DNA of 64,000 nucleotides from Pusillimonas sp. T7-7 (GCF_000209655.1 NC_015458.1:682001-746000); one strand, 5' to 3'; positions 1 through 7,452 are shown, numbered from the stretch's first letter. The notes: generated by a model not told the origin, from the letters alone. Made by a program: numbers and translations.

Positions 1-1
1 G

Positions 2-793
2 AACAACCAGCGCATCCTTATCGAATCATTCAAGACATTGGCGTTGGAGCCTGGATGTCAGATCTTGCTTACGACGCACAGTCCTGGCTTTGCGTCGGAT
101 TTGCCTACCGCTAGCATCAGGTTTGTAACGCGCGACGCAGATCTTCAACCCGTTATCCTGGAGGGCGCAGACGTATTTGGGGAGGTGGCTGAAACGCTCG
201 GGGTCGTGCCGGATAGTCGTGTCAAAATCTTATTTTGCGTCGAAGGGCCAACAGACGTAGCAGCCTTTAAATCGCTCAGTCGGGCGTTACATACGGCAGA
301 CCAAACGCTGCCGAACCTGGCTTTAGATGACAGAGTTGCCTTCGTCTTGCTCGGCGGCTCGACGCTTAAGCACTGGGTTACACAACACTATCTCCGGTCG
401 CTGAATCGTCCTGAGGTACATATTTATGACAGCGACGTGGCCAAGTATGCGGAATCTGTCACTGAGGTAAACCTGCGTACGGATGGCTCCTGGGCCGTCC
501 AAACGAACAAGCACGAGATTGAATGTTATCTGCATGCGGACGCGATTAAGGATGCCTTTGACGTCGAGATTGTTGTCATTGATCAGCCCGCTGCCGACGG
601 GAAGTCAGTCCCAAGGATTTTTGCTGAAGCTTTCTCGGTACAACAGCATTATGATGGGGTTCTAGGCGATGACAAGGCAAAGCTACGTCTCGCGGACAAG
701 GCATTCCCCAGGATGACTGCAGAGCGGGTGGCCGAGAGAGATCCTTTGGGAGAAGTTGAGGGGTGGTTCCGCAGGATTGGGGCCATGCTATAA
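2..793 (+). CDS. OLD-family ATP-dependent endonuclease, C-terminal part (5' end outside window)
   Basis: The reading frame is open from base 2, so the gene starts upstream of the window and only about 263 C-terminal residues are seen. The first residues contain an ABC/SMC-type ATPase end (a run of hydrophobics followed by TTHSP, the H-loop region). A TOPRIM-like nuclease part follows, with the acidic signature EGPTD, then YDSD and a KHEIECY motif. This order, ATPase followed by TOPRIM, is that of OLD-family nucleases and related AAA_21 ATPases, many of which act in phage defence (known for the family, not shown here). The start is unknown. It lies convergent with the antitoxin-like gene at 888-1229 in a mobile region. 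No partner protein such as a UvrD-like GajB helicase is visible downstream. Confidence 0.75.
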   Translation, partial: NNQRILIESFKTLALEPGCQILLTTHSPGFASDLPTASIRFVTRDADLQPVILEGADVFGEVAETLGVVPDSRVKILFCVEGPTDVAAFKSLSRALHTADQTLPNLALDDRVAFVLLGGSTLKHWVTQHYLRSLNRPEVHIYDSDVAKYAESVTEVNLRTDGSWAVQTNKHEIECYLHADAIKDAFDVEIVVIDQPAADGKSVPRIFAEAFSVQQHYDGVLGDDKAKLRLADKAFPRMTAERVAERDPLGEVEGWFRRIGAML

Positions 794-887
794 GCGCTGG
801 GGCCGCGAGCTAGCGGCAGCACCCACGCCAGGCGCAGTTTTCCATAACCCCTCTGGCAGCGAGACTGGAACGACATCCCAAGCTGCA

Positions 888-1229
888 TTATTCCCAGCTC
901 TCAATTAAGCTGGCCGCAGCTTTTCCAAAGCCAATAGCGTCTGCTTCGGCCTTGTCTCCGCGTAGGCTGCGGCACTGCCGATTAAGCGTACCGGCTAGAT
1001 CAGGGGATCGCGTAACGAAAAAGCGGCGGGCCAGTAGTTCAAACGGTACTTCGGCATCCCGTGTTACGCCATTTGCATCCAGTAATTCAGGAATCATGCG
1101 ATTGAGCTTCGTGGACAGAATTTCTAACGTTTTAGCCTCTGTGACAAGACCCGGCACGTCATTAGATGCAGCCACCCAAACCTCTGCATTCTGATCCCAC
1201 TCTGCCTGTATAAATAAGATTTTCTGCAT
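888..1229 (-). CDS. DUF1902 antitoxin-like protein with a DUF3018/MazE-like tail
   Basis: A 113-residue protein. Residues 6-70 look like DUF1902, a HicB-like fold found in antitoxins: a WDQNAEVWVA strand, DVPGLVTEA, then a helix ending in IPELL. From about residue 70 the sequence changes to one resembling the C-terminus of DUF3018 (MazE-like antitoxins): TRSPDLAGTLNRQCRSL followed by an acidic helix ending in ESW. This could be a natural two-part protein or a fusion of two antitoxin genes. No toxin gene is visible next to it: downstream is the convergent nuclease and upstream is a hairpin-rich non-coding stretch. It is probably an orphan antitoxin. The domain assignments are from memory of family patterns. 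Confidence 0.6.
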   Translation of the reverse strand: MQKILFIQAEWDQNAEVWVAASNDVPGLVTEAKTLEILSTKLNRMIPELLDANGVTRDAEVPFELLARRFFVTRSPDLAGTLNRQCRSLRGDKAEADAIGFGKAAASLIESWE

Positions 1230-1376
1230 AAATCAGGTGCCTCTGGAGCTGATCGACCACCATTATTTTTCCACATCGCTGGCGTGTCAAATAATTTCGG
1301 TTTTGCCGCTTGAAAGAGCCTCGTTCATAGCGGCCTCTCGATTCTCACATTTCGTATTCGCCCCGCGAACATTTCG

Positions 1377-1536
1377 AATGCTGGCGTCGCCAGCATTTCA
1401 CTTTTTCCTGGCCGTATGGCCAGGCTTCCCGGTTGCAAAGGTGGAACCTTTGGCACACTGGTGTTTTACCGTAGGCGTAGCCGAAGTGTAAACATACCAG
1501 TAGTGCCTTTTTGGGCACGGCATGTGTAAACATGCC
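1377..1536. repeat. Cluster of five short perfect hairpins
   Basis: This lies in a non-coding stretch (1230-1759). Five perfect palindromes follow one another: 1377-1397 (10-bp arms, 1-nt spacer), 1407-1424 (7-bp arms, loop GTAT), 1436-1452 (7-bp arms, loop GGA), 1503-1518 (5-bp arms) and 1519-1536 (7-bp arms, loop GTAA). Between the third and fourth is a larger imperfect inverted repeat, ACTGGT near 1458 against ACCAGT near 1500. The element TAGTGCCTTT occurs twice, near 1501 and 1538. Such density suggests a folded RNA or a single-strand DNA structure (oriT, ssi or recombination site) of the mobile element. Function is not known. Confidence 0.7.
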
Positions 1537-1566
1537 CATAGTGCCTTTCTGAACTCACCCCACATC

Positions 1567-1753
1567 AATGGTCACTTATGGTCATTAACGATTTTTATGT
1601 GCTAATCATGTTAAATCGTTCGTTCATATGCGTACCATCGTGTTAACTCTATGGGACTTCATGTACCAATCATGTTAAATCGTTCGTCCAGATTACGTCG
1701 CCATTGCGTTTTCCTATGCCATAATTAGTTCCCATGGTCATTTATGGTCATTT
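1567..1753. repeat. Nested direct repeats A-B-B-A
   Basis: Two 30-bp direct repeats (1597-1626 and 1661-1690, 27 of 30 identical, offset 64 bp) share the core AATCATGTTAAATCGTTCGT. They are flanked by two copies of a 19-bp repeat (from 1568 and from 1734, 18 of 19 identical), each itself a double ATGGTCA. The outer copies sit just upstream of the start of the small gene at 1760, so these may be operators controlling that gene, or binding sites of a partition or transfer protein of the mobile element. Confidence 0.7.
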
Positions 1754-1759
1754 TCTGAT

Positions 1760-2050
1760 ATGACATACGATTTCGATAGTGTTCTGGCTTTTTTGAAGAC
1801 CTACGACCGGCCCAGCTCGACCAATCTTCACCGGTTGGTCGAACCGATGGCGTTCCTTCACTACCTGGGTTTTCGTCTGATCTCCATCCACAAGTTTGCC
1901 ACCCAGCAGGGATACAGCGGTAGCTACTCGGCCTTCTGCCGGTGGGTCAAGCGCAACGTCGATTTCGACGAGGTGTGCAAGCAGCATGAGGCAGAATTCA
2001 GCGCCCTCGATCCGCGCAAGGGTACAAAGACCAGCCAGGCCAAAGTGTGA
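1760..2050 (+). CDS. Hypothetical 96-residue protein of the mobile region
   Basis: A 96-residue mixed alpha/basic protein that I do not recognise. It has a central aromatic and basic stretch (residues about 35-60, with FATQQGYSGSYSAFCRW) that could form a helix-turn-helix, and a Lys/Thr-rich tail. The ATG at 1760 follows directly on the outer copy of the ATGGTCA repeat, which leaves little room for a separate ribosome-binding site. The composition and the repeat-rich setting suggest a small DNA-binding protein of a plasmid or integrative element, such as a relaxosome accessory or a regulator of the repeats upstream. This is inference only. Confidence 0.5.
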   Translation: MTYDFDSVLAFLKTYDRPSSTNLHRLVEPMAFLHYLGFRLISIHKFATQQGYSGSYSAFCRWVKRNVDFDEVCKQHEAEFSALDPRKGTKTSQAKV

Positions 2051-2267
2051 TGAACAACTCTCGCCATGGCGAAATCATCCAGGTCGAAATCATGGAACCA
2101 ATAAGTCTGACCGTCGAGAGTGCAGTCCAGCGTTTTGATGTGCCTACTGATATGCTCGCCGCTGTCTTGGCAGGCAGCAGGCCGATAACGCAGGAACTGG
2201 TCAGGGATTAGAGCAGGCAGGCTATAGCACTGCCCGCTTCTGGTTAGCCTTGTAGGGCTGATACTCC

Positions 2268-2815
2268 GTGACAGTTGAGATATTTTCCGCCTCGTTATAA
2301 GCAACGGAACAAAACCCGGCCTTGCCGGGAGCTGCAAGGATTTCGTCAATCGGAATACTCCCACGGTATTGCAATACAGCCCCTGGCTGCGTTTCTTCGG
2401 CATGTAGCACCCGTCTCCCACCTAAAACTATTTTTGCGCCGCCTTGCGGCTTTTCTAGCGTCTAATCGAGGCTTTGCCTTGAGGGCGGACTTTGTCGACT
2501 AAGCTAAAAGACTGAAAATGACGGCTTGCCATGACTGTTGGATACGGTAATGCGTTTTGCTGTATCTCAAGGGCGTGATGAACAACTCCCAAGAAAAGTT
2601 TAGAAAGTTGTGATTTTCCAATACAGTCACGGCTTTGCGTGTCAACTGTCACGCTAGACCGTGTTTCAGTCGATTTTGCGCAGGTTTTGTGAATAACTAT
2701 GGTTTTGTCCTGCGGCTGGCTTTCGTAGACTAGGCCAAAAGACCGAAAATGAGGGTTTGCCGTGACAGTGGAGATACGGTTTGGTGTTTTGCCGTATCTC
2801 CACTGTTACGTTATA
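2268..2815. repeat. Dispersed repeats with CGTGACAGT core and an 18-bp hairpin
   Basis: Two diverged direct copies of an approximately 80-bp unit lie at 2497-2577 and 2728-2810 (both start GACTA and contain AAAAGAC, GAAAATGA and GATACGG). The second copy holds a strong hairpin, arms 2762-2779 and 2792-2809, 17 of 18 bases paired. Its outer sequence CGTGACAGTGGAGATA recurs as CGTGACAGTTGAGATA at 2268-2283 and inverted as TCAACTGTCACG near 2643. A 14-bp repeat GTGATGAACAACTC is found at 2047-2060 and 2575-2588. No credible gene overlaps. Possible roles are protein-binding sites, an origin accessory region or a small RNA. Confidence 0.6.
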
Positions 2816-2819
2816 GGTC

Positions 2820-3119
2820 CTTCCTTATGTCTAATGGCATGGGGTGTTACCGTGCTGCTGCATGCTTACACTGTCTGGGTGCAAGCCCGTCCTATTGCAG
2901 ACCAACCCGAAGCCGTGGTGGTCAAATCGTGCTTGTTGGCGCTAAGGGCGCCGTGCACTGGCATTCGTCAGTCGCCAAGTGATTTGACCAAACTACACAG
3001 GGGCGCTTCAATCTTGCCGTGGAGGGAGCCGTCGAAAAACGCTGAGGACTACAAGGGTGCCCCCATGCCGGGTCGAATTGCGAGGACCTCTCGACAAGCG
3101 CACCTCGCGCACGCGGATT
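2820..3119. other. Non-coding stretch with a wide inverted repeat
   Basis: No convincing gene is found here: short open frames exist in two overlapping phases, but neither resembles a known protein or has a good start. An inverted repeat with 10-bp perfect arms (TGGTCAAATC at 2919-2928, GATTTGACCA at 2981-2990) encloses a smaller palindrome GGCGCTAAGGGCGCC. It may be a folded RNA or a protein-binding site next to the putative origin. Confidence 0.4.
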
Positions 3120-3309
3120 AAATAAATCTTAAAAGAATATTAGTGATGTTCGGAGTCTGTGGACAAAAACGTCAAGAAATAAGCATGACGCGGGTTCTCG
3201 GATTGGGCAAAAATTAGACGCCGCATCTGAAATGCCCCTATGGCGCACCTGAAATGCCCCTGTAGCGCATGTGAGATGCCCCGTGACGCACGTGAAATGC
3301 CCCTATTAC
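3120..3309. repeat. Putative plasmid replication origin: AT-rich stretch, DnaA-like box and four 22-bp iterons
   Basis: Four direct repeats begin at 3223, 3245, 3267 and 3288, a spacing of 22, 22 and 21 bp (two helical turns). The shared core is TGAAATGCCCCT, with small changes in the third copy. To the left are an AT-rich stretch (3120-3145) and TGTGGACAA at 3158-3166, one base from a DnaA box. The array lies upstream of a TrfA-type initiator gene, and TrfA binds iterons in IncP plasmids. This therefore looks like the oriV of an integrated plasmid. Confidence 0.75.
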
Positions 3310-3326
3310 TTGCAGGCATACCACGC

Positions 3327-4055
3327 CTATTTTCTCTTTTTTATCTCGACGTTTTGTTGGTCTTTTTTTTCGAACTCTGCAATCAGCTCGGCTTCAAATG
3401 CTCGTTGTCGGTCGATAACCGTATCCGCATCGTCAAAGTTTTCACGCAGGCGGGAAATCATGCTGTCAAGGTGATGGTTCCTAGACTTGGCCAGCCTGTT
3501 TACCAAACCCATTTGCCAGCGCTTGCCAAGCGCATTGGTAAATTCTGTCGCTCTTAGCTGGAGAGATGTATTGATTCCCGGCTTATATAAGTCAACTACC
3601 GAATTTCTGTCCATTTCAACTTTACTGTTTTTTTGAACATAATCCATCCACTCCTGCCAGCACGTACCTAGTATTTCTAGACATTCTTTGAAGTATCGGA
3701 CTGTTGCCTCCTGCTGCCCCGGCAAGTTGCCCAGGCCGCTTTCTAACGTGCCTGGAAACGCCAAATGAATTTCAGGCGCGGTGTGTCCTGCTTCGTAATC
3801 AGTCAAGCCAGTTGTTAGCCAGAACGCATGTTGCGGGTACAGCTTACAAAGCGCTTCAATCATATCGACTGAAGGCTGCTTGATAACCCCAGCGTGAAGG
3901 TGTCTCCACTTCACGCTTTTCACACCTGTTAACTCTTCTAGGCGCTTCCAATCATTTTTGTTTTGTAGCTTGCATTGAACAAGCAGGGCGAGGCGCACCT
4001 CGATGCTGTAGTCGAGGTGTTTTTTCTCGTCCAGGTCGTTGACTTTTGTAGCCAT
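3327..4055 (-). CDS. Putative DNA-binding regulator of the plasmid-like region
   Basis: A 242-residue soluble protein. The N-terminal 80 residues look like a Cro/CI-type helix-turn-helix: residues about 30-75 with NKNDWKRLEELTGVKSVKW, then PSVDMIEALCKLYPQHAFWL, which is the pattern of phage-repressor-like proteins in beta/gammaproteobacteria. The rest is helical and charged, ending in a Lys-rich tail (KKDQQNVEIKKRK). It is read divergently from the small gene at 4161, with about 105 bp of AT-rich DNA between, the usual arrangement for a repressor controlling a replication or excision gene. The iteron array lies just past its 3' end. No exact family is recognised. Confidence 0.6.
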   Translation of the reverse strand: MATKVNDLDEKKHLDYSIEVRLALLVQCKLQNKNDWKRLEELTGVKSVKWRHLHAGVIKQPSVDMIEALCKLYPQHAFWLTTGLTDYEAGHTAPEIHLAFPGTLESGLGNLPGQQEATVRYFKECLEILGTCWQEWMDYVQKNSKVEMDRNSVVDLYKPGINTSLQLRATEFTNALGKRWQMGLVNRLAKSRNHHLDSMISRLRENFDDADTVIDRQRAFEAELIAEFEKKDQQNVEIKKRK

Positions 4056-4160
4056 AGAAGTTATCTTACCTCAACGCGTAATAAATTTACGCTTTAGAGT
4101 AATTAAATTACTTATTTTGATCTAAATGGTGTGTATAGCTAAGTTATAGGTGGCTCAAGC

Positions 4161-4379
4161 ATGACAATGAATGATAACCCAGTGGTAAGTCTTAACACCG
4201 TCCCATTGATGACGCCAGGGGCCTATGCGCAGGCGGCAGGTATTGACTTTGCTGTGTTCCAAGCACAAATCAATCGTGGCTACTGGCCCACAGTAAAGAA
4301 AGGCAAGCGTGTTTTTATCAATGTTGAAGCAATACGCTTGCAAGCAGCACAGGATTTCTTTGACAAGTACTCAGCCTAA
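4161..4379 (+). CDS. Small winged-helix DNA-binding protein, AlpA/excisionase-like
   Basis: A 72-residue protein with the pattern of small MerR-like winged helices: a T-P-G-A-Y-A-Q-A-A-G-I recognition region at residues 17-28, then YWPTVKKGKRVFINVEAI at about 40-57, which is the wing and strand typical of AlpA, Xis and Cox proteins. AGGTGG lies 8 bases upstream of the ATG. It is immediately followed by the trfA remnant (5 bp between), so the two were probably one transcript divergent from the regulator at 3327-4055. It may act as a replication regulator or excisionase of the element. Confidence 0.6.
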   Translation: MTMNDNPVVSLNTVPLMTPGAYAQAAGIDFAVFQAQINRGYWPTVKKGKRVFINVEAIRLQAAQDFFDKYSA

Positions 4380-4384
4380 GCGTC

Positions 4385-5216
4385 GTGCCGCATCCAGTAG
4401 CCTCCATAAGCAGCGCACAACGGATGGTCAATCCATCGGAAAAGCTGGCTGTTAAGGGATCGAAAAAAACCGCAAGCGACGCCCTGGTGCGTGTGCGAGC
4501 CATGCAAGAGGAGGCCATGCAGCGTCAACAGGACACTGCTGCGCCCGATCAGCGGATCACAGCACAATTGCCGCTTTGGCCTGAAGTGGTTAGAGGTGTG
4601 CCGAACTCTTTGCTACGCACAGCGTTGTTCACTATCGGCAAAGGCCATGAGAAAGTCAAAACTCGGACACTTCTGGCCAGCACAACCGATATAGAACTTC
4701 GCTTCTCGGGTGATCGATTTAATCAGCATGATCTTGATGTATGGGAAATGCTTTTGCACCTAGCTCGTTTGCAGCCTCTTGGTGATGAGGTGCGATTCAG
4801 TACGTACTCCTTGCTAAAGGCGCTAGGTAGAGGCACTGGCAAAACGCAGCGCGAACAGTTGAAAAACGAGATTGCCCGCTTGCAAGGTGGCGTCGTTGAA
4901 ATTACGTGGAAAAAAGATAGGAAAACATTTAGCGGCCAACTTGTAGGAAATGCATACCGCGATGAAGTTACGAAACGGCAGGTCGTCATTCTCAATGAAA
5001 GCCTTCTTCGCCTTTATGACGATGGACATACCCATATTGATTGGGCACGTCGGAAAGCCTTAAAAAGCAGCTTAGCCAGATGGTTGCACGGCTTCTATGC
5101 CAGTCACGCCGTGGCTTATCCATACAAGGTGGAAACACTGCATGGCCTCTGCGGTAGTGCCACACAGCAGTTACGAAATTTCCGCCAAATACTCAAGATT
5201 GCACTGGATGATTTGG
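4385..5216 (+). pseudogene. trfA: TrfA-family plasmid replication initiator, truncated by an insertion sequence
   Basis: About 277 codons match the TrfA pattern of IncP and PromA plasmids: LPLWPEVVRGVPNSLLRTAL, then DLDVWEMLLHLAR, RFSTYSLLKALGRGTGK and a second winged-helix part with RWLHGFYASH. TrfA binds iterons and opens the origin. The start is either GTG 4385 or ATG 4424; neither has a clear Shine-Dalgarno sequence. At 5217 the gene is cut by the left inverted repeat of an ISL3-family element. Reading continues in frame through that end into the transposase, so the DNA encodes a 700-residue fusion. The 3' end of trfA is not found on the other side of the element, so it has been lost. The replicon is probably inactive, although DNA-binding domains may still be made. 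Confidence 0.85.
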
Positions 5217-6522
5217 GGCTCTTCATCATTAAAGGGGGACAGCGACATTCATTAGACTTGTTTTTGCGAAGAACGAGCTTAATGGAAGGAATGCCGATGT
5301 CCCCAGTAAATTCTATCTTAGGAATCAGAGATTTAGTAGTTCAGCGCGTAGAGCGGCACCGAGACATTCACGTCTGGGCCAGCCCGGCCAAGCGCTTGGC
5401 GTGCATCCATTGTCAGCAAGGGTCGGTACGTATTAAAGCGACGCACCAGCGTACGCTCAAGCACACCCGCCAAGGCAACCAGTTGATGGTGCTGCATCTA
5501 GCCGTGCCCAAGTACCACTGCTTGGACTGCAATCGCTATTTTCGTCACCGCTTCGCGGGCATCCGGCCACGGCGCCGGGCCACCGAGGCGTATCGCTTGG
5601 AGGTCTTCGAGGCGCACGACGGGGGCGTGAGCCAGCGCCAGCTGACGCGCACGCACCGGATCGGCAGTGCCACGGTCGAGCGCTGGTACCAGTCCTTTAT
5701 CAAGCAGCGGGTCTCGGAGCTGTCGGGTCGAAGTTGTCCGCAGGTTCTAGGCATTGATGAGCACTTCTTTAGCCGCAAGAAGGGCTACGCCACCACGCTG
5801 GTTGATTTGAAGCACCACAAGGTGTTCGATGTGGTGCTGGGGCGCTCAGAAGCGAGCCTGCGCAGCTATTTGAAGCGTTTACCAGGGCGTGAGCACGTGC
5901 GGGTCATTGTGATGGACCTGTCCGAGACCTATCGGCGCATTGCCCAGGAGTACTTCCCCAACGCCATGATCGTGGCTGACCGCTTCCATGTCGTGCGGTT
6001 GGTGAACCAGCACTTTCTGAAGCTATGGCAGCAGCATGATCCGGAGGGGCGCAAGAACCGGGGGCTGCTCAGCCTGATGCGCCGCCATCACTGGAAGCTA
6101 TCCTCAGTGCAAAAAGAACGCCTGCACCAGTACCTGGCCCAGGAGCCCGTACTGCAGGCGCTTTACTTTGCCAAGCAGCAGTTGAATGGGTTTCTGGTCA
6201 TGAAGCACTTGAAGGCCAAGCGGGCCAAACAGCTGTTGCCCAAGTTCCTGGCCTTGATTCGTCAGTTTGAGCAAAGTCCGGCCAAGGCGCTGGCCGCGAC
6301 GTTAACATCGTGGCTCGAGCCCATCGTACGTATGTGGCGATTCACCAAGTCCAATGGGATCACTGAAGGATTCCATACAAAGATGGAGATGCTCTCACGC
6401 CGAGCGTATGGGTTCAGGAATTTTGAGAATTACCGCATGAGAGTCTTGGCTCAATGCGGTTGGAATGGTGTAATTAACCGGGTTTGATGAATGCCCTGAT
6501 CCCCCGTTAATGGGGTAGAGCC
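5217..6522 (+). mobile_element. ISL3-family insertion sequence, 1306 bp
   Basis: The left end begins GGCTCTTCATCATTAAAGGG at 5217. The right end, read on the other strand from 6522, begins GGCTCTACCCCATTAACGGG. The 38-bp ends match at about 28 positions, as is usual for imperfect ISL3 ends. The element carries one transposase. No 8-bp target duplication is found: the left flank is TGATTTGG, the bases after the right end are AAGAACCG, and those after the duplicated end are ATCTAGAC. This points to a deletion next to the element after insertion. Confidence 0.9.
5282..6487 (+). CDS. ISL3-family transposase
   Basis: A transposase of 401 residues counted from the ATG at 5282 (further ATGs at 5291 and 5297). 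An N-terminal zinc finger is seen (CIHCQQG and, about 40 residues on, YHCLDCNRYF), then a helix-turn-helix (QRQLTRTHRIGSATVERWY). The DDE core includes VLGIDEHFF, VIVMDLSETYRR and IVADRFHVVRLV, with the late acidic residue in NGITEGFHTKMEMLSRRAYG. Length and motifs fit a complete ISL3 transposase. Because of the insertion point, trfA is read in frame into this gene. The element therefore looks capable of movement. Confidence 0.92.
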   Translation: MEGMPMSPVNSILGIRDLVVQRVERHRDIHVWASPAKRLACIHCQQGSVRIKATHQRTLKHTRQGNQLMVLHLAVPKYHCLDCNRYFRHRFAGIRPRRRATEAYRLEVFEAHDGGVSQRQLTRTHRIGSATVERWYQSFIKQRVSELSGRSCPQVLGIDEHFFSRKKGYATTLVDLKHHKVFDVVLGRSEASLRSYLKRLPGREHVRVIVMDLSETYRRIAQEYFPNAMIVADRFHVVRLVNQHFLKLWQQHDPEGRKNRGLLSLMRRHHWKLSSVQKERLHQYLAQEPVLQALYFAKQQLNGFLVMKHLKAKRAKQLLPKFLALIRQFEQSPAKALAATLTSWLEPIVRMWRFTKSNGITEGFHTKMEMLSRRAYGFRNFENYRMRVLAQCGWNGVINRV

Positions 6523-6957
6523 AAGAACCGGGGGCTGCTCAGCCTGATGCGCCGCCATCACTGGAAGCTATCCTCAGTGCAAAAAGAACGCCTGCACCAG
6601 TACCTGGCCCAGGAGCCCGTACTGCAGGCGCTTTACTTTGCCAAGCAGCAGTTGAATGGGTTTCTGGTCATGAAGCACTTGAAGGCCAAGCGGGCCAAAC
6701 AGCTGTTGCCCAAGTTCCTGGCCTTGATTCGTCAGTTTGAGCAAAGTCCGGCCAAGGCGCTGGCCGCGACGTTAACATCGTGGCTCGAGCCCATCGTACG
6801 TATGTGGCGATTCACCAAGTCCAATGGGATCACTGAAGGATTCCATACAAAGATGGAGATGCTCTCACGCCGAGCGTATGGGTTCAGGAATTTTGAGAAT
6901 TACCGCATGAGAGTCTTGGCTCAATGCGGTTGGAATGGTGTAATTAACCGGGTTTGA
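6523..6957 (+). pseudogene. C-terminal fragment of ISL3 transposase (duplicate)
   Basis: The last 144 codons of the transposase appear a second time inside the duplicated segment, open from 6523 with a first ATG at 6547 (136 residues). It lacks the zinc finger, the helix-turn-helix and most of the catalytic core, keeping only the final acidic region. It should have no activity of its own. Confidence 0.88.
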
Positions 6958-6992
6958 TGAATGCCCTGATCCCCCGTTAATGGGGTAGAGCC
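6523..6992 (+). repeat. Tandem 470-bp copy of the insertion-sequence right end
   Basis: Bases 6523-6992 repeat bases 6053-6522, with no difference noticed, and both copies end with the same right inverted repeat. The second copy directly abuts the integrase remnant. A simple history is that two copies of the element were present and a deletion starting exactly at the right end of the first ran into the second. This removed the 3' end of trfA, everything between, and the 5' part of the second copy. Confidence 0.92.
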
Positions 6993-7303
6993 ATCTAGAC
7001 GAGGCCATTCGCGCCCATCGAAAGATCCACAAAAGAGGCAATGTGCTGTTCGACTACTGCACCGGCGCATTCAAAGAGGCTATCGAGAGGGCGAAGATCG
7101 AACTACCGCTGGGCCAGCTAACCCATGTGCTGCGCCACACTTTCGCCAGCCACTTCATGATCAATGGCGGAAATATTCTGACCTTGCAGCGGATACTTGG
7201 TCATCAAGACTTGAAAACGACCATGCGATATGCCCATCTCGCACCGGACCACTTAGAAGCAGCAAGAAAGCTGAATCCAATTTCTGCGTTGACACTTGGT
7301 TGA
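6993..7303 (+). pseudogene. Tyrosine recombinase (phage-type integrase), C-terminal remnant
   Basis: An open frame runs from the insertion-sequence end to a TGA at 7303, about 103 codons, with a GTG at 7043 as first start-like codon. It has the second half of the tyrosine recombinase active site: HVLRHTFASHF (the H-x-x-R box), then LGHQDLKTTMRYAHLAPDHL with the second His and the catalytic Tyr. The first catalytic Arg and the N-terminal binding domains are gone, removed with the IS-associated deletion. The stop lies about 70 bp from the 3' end of tRNA-Met. Integrases often sit beside the tRNA used as attachment site, which suggests the left-hand region entered the chromosome there. Confidence 0.88.
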
Positions 7304-7323
7304 CAGATAGCCCCAAAACAAAA

Positions 7324-7349
7324 ACGCCAGCCTTGGAAGAGGCTGGCGT
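7324..7349 (-). terminator. Terminator of tRNA-Met
   Basis: Perfect 9-bp stem (ACGCCAGCC with GGCTGGCGT). On the minus strand it is followed by TTTTGTTTT, so it ends the tRNA-Met transcript. Confidence 0.75.
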
Positions 7350-7375
7350 AAGTGTCTGATACTACGTGGAATTCT

Positions 7376-7452
7376 TGGTGGCGCATCCCTGATTCGAACA
7401 GGGGACCTGCGGATTATGATTCCGTCGCTCTAACCGGCTGAGCTAATGCGCC
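7376..7452 (-). tRNA. tRNA-Met (CAT)
   Basis: 77 nt including an encoded CCA. The acceptor arms GGCGCAT/ATGCGCC pair fully, the T arm CCCTG-TTCGAAT-CAGGG is standard, and the anticodon loop ATCATAA gives CAT. Elongator Met is more likely than lysidine-type Ile from overall similarity to betaproteobacterial Met tRNAs, but the Ile2 reading cannot be fully excluded. It probably served as the integration site of the element to its left. Confidence 0.88.

Noticed and set aside
1237-1491. 84-residue frame across the hairpin cluster
   Set aside because: It runs through perfect palindromes and has no family pattern or ribosome-binding site.
2749-3121. Two overlapping open frames of 77 and 119 residues
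   Set aside because: They compete for the same DNA in different phases, start inside the repeat hairpin, have poor starts and resemble no protein family.
3223-3309. CRISPR-like array
   Set aside because: 22-bp repeats follow directly on one another without spacers; they are iterons.
4385-6487. Genuine 700-residue TrfA-transposase fusion protein
   Set aside because: The left inverted repeat of the insertion sequence is inside the frame at 5217; the continuous reading is a chance of the insertion phase.
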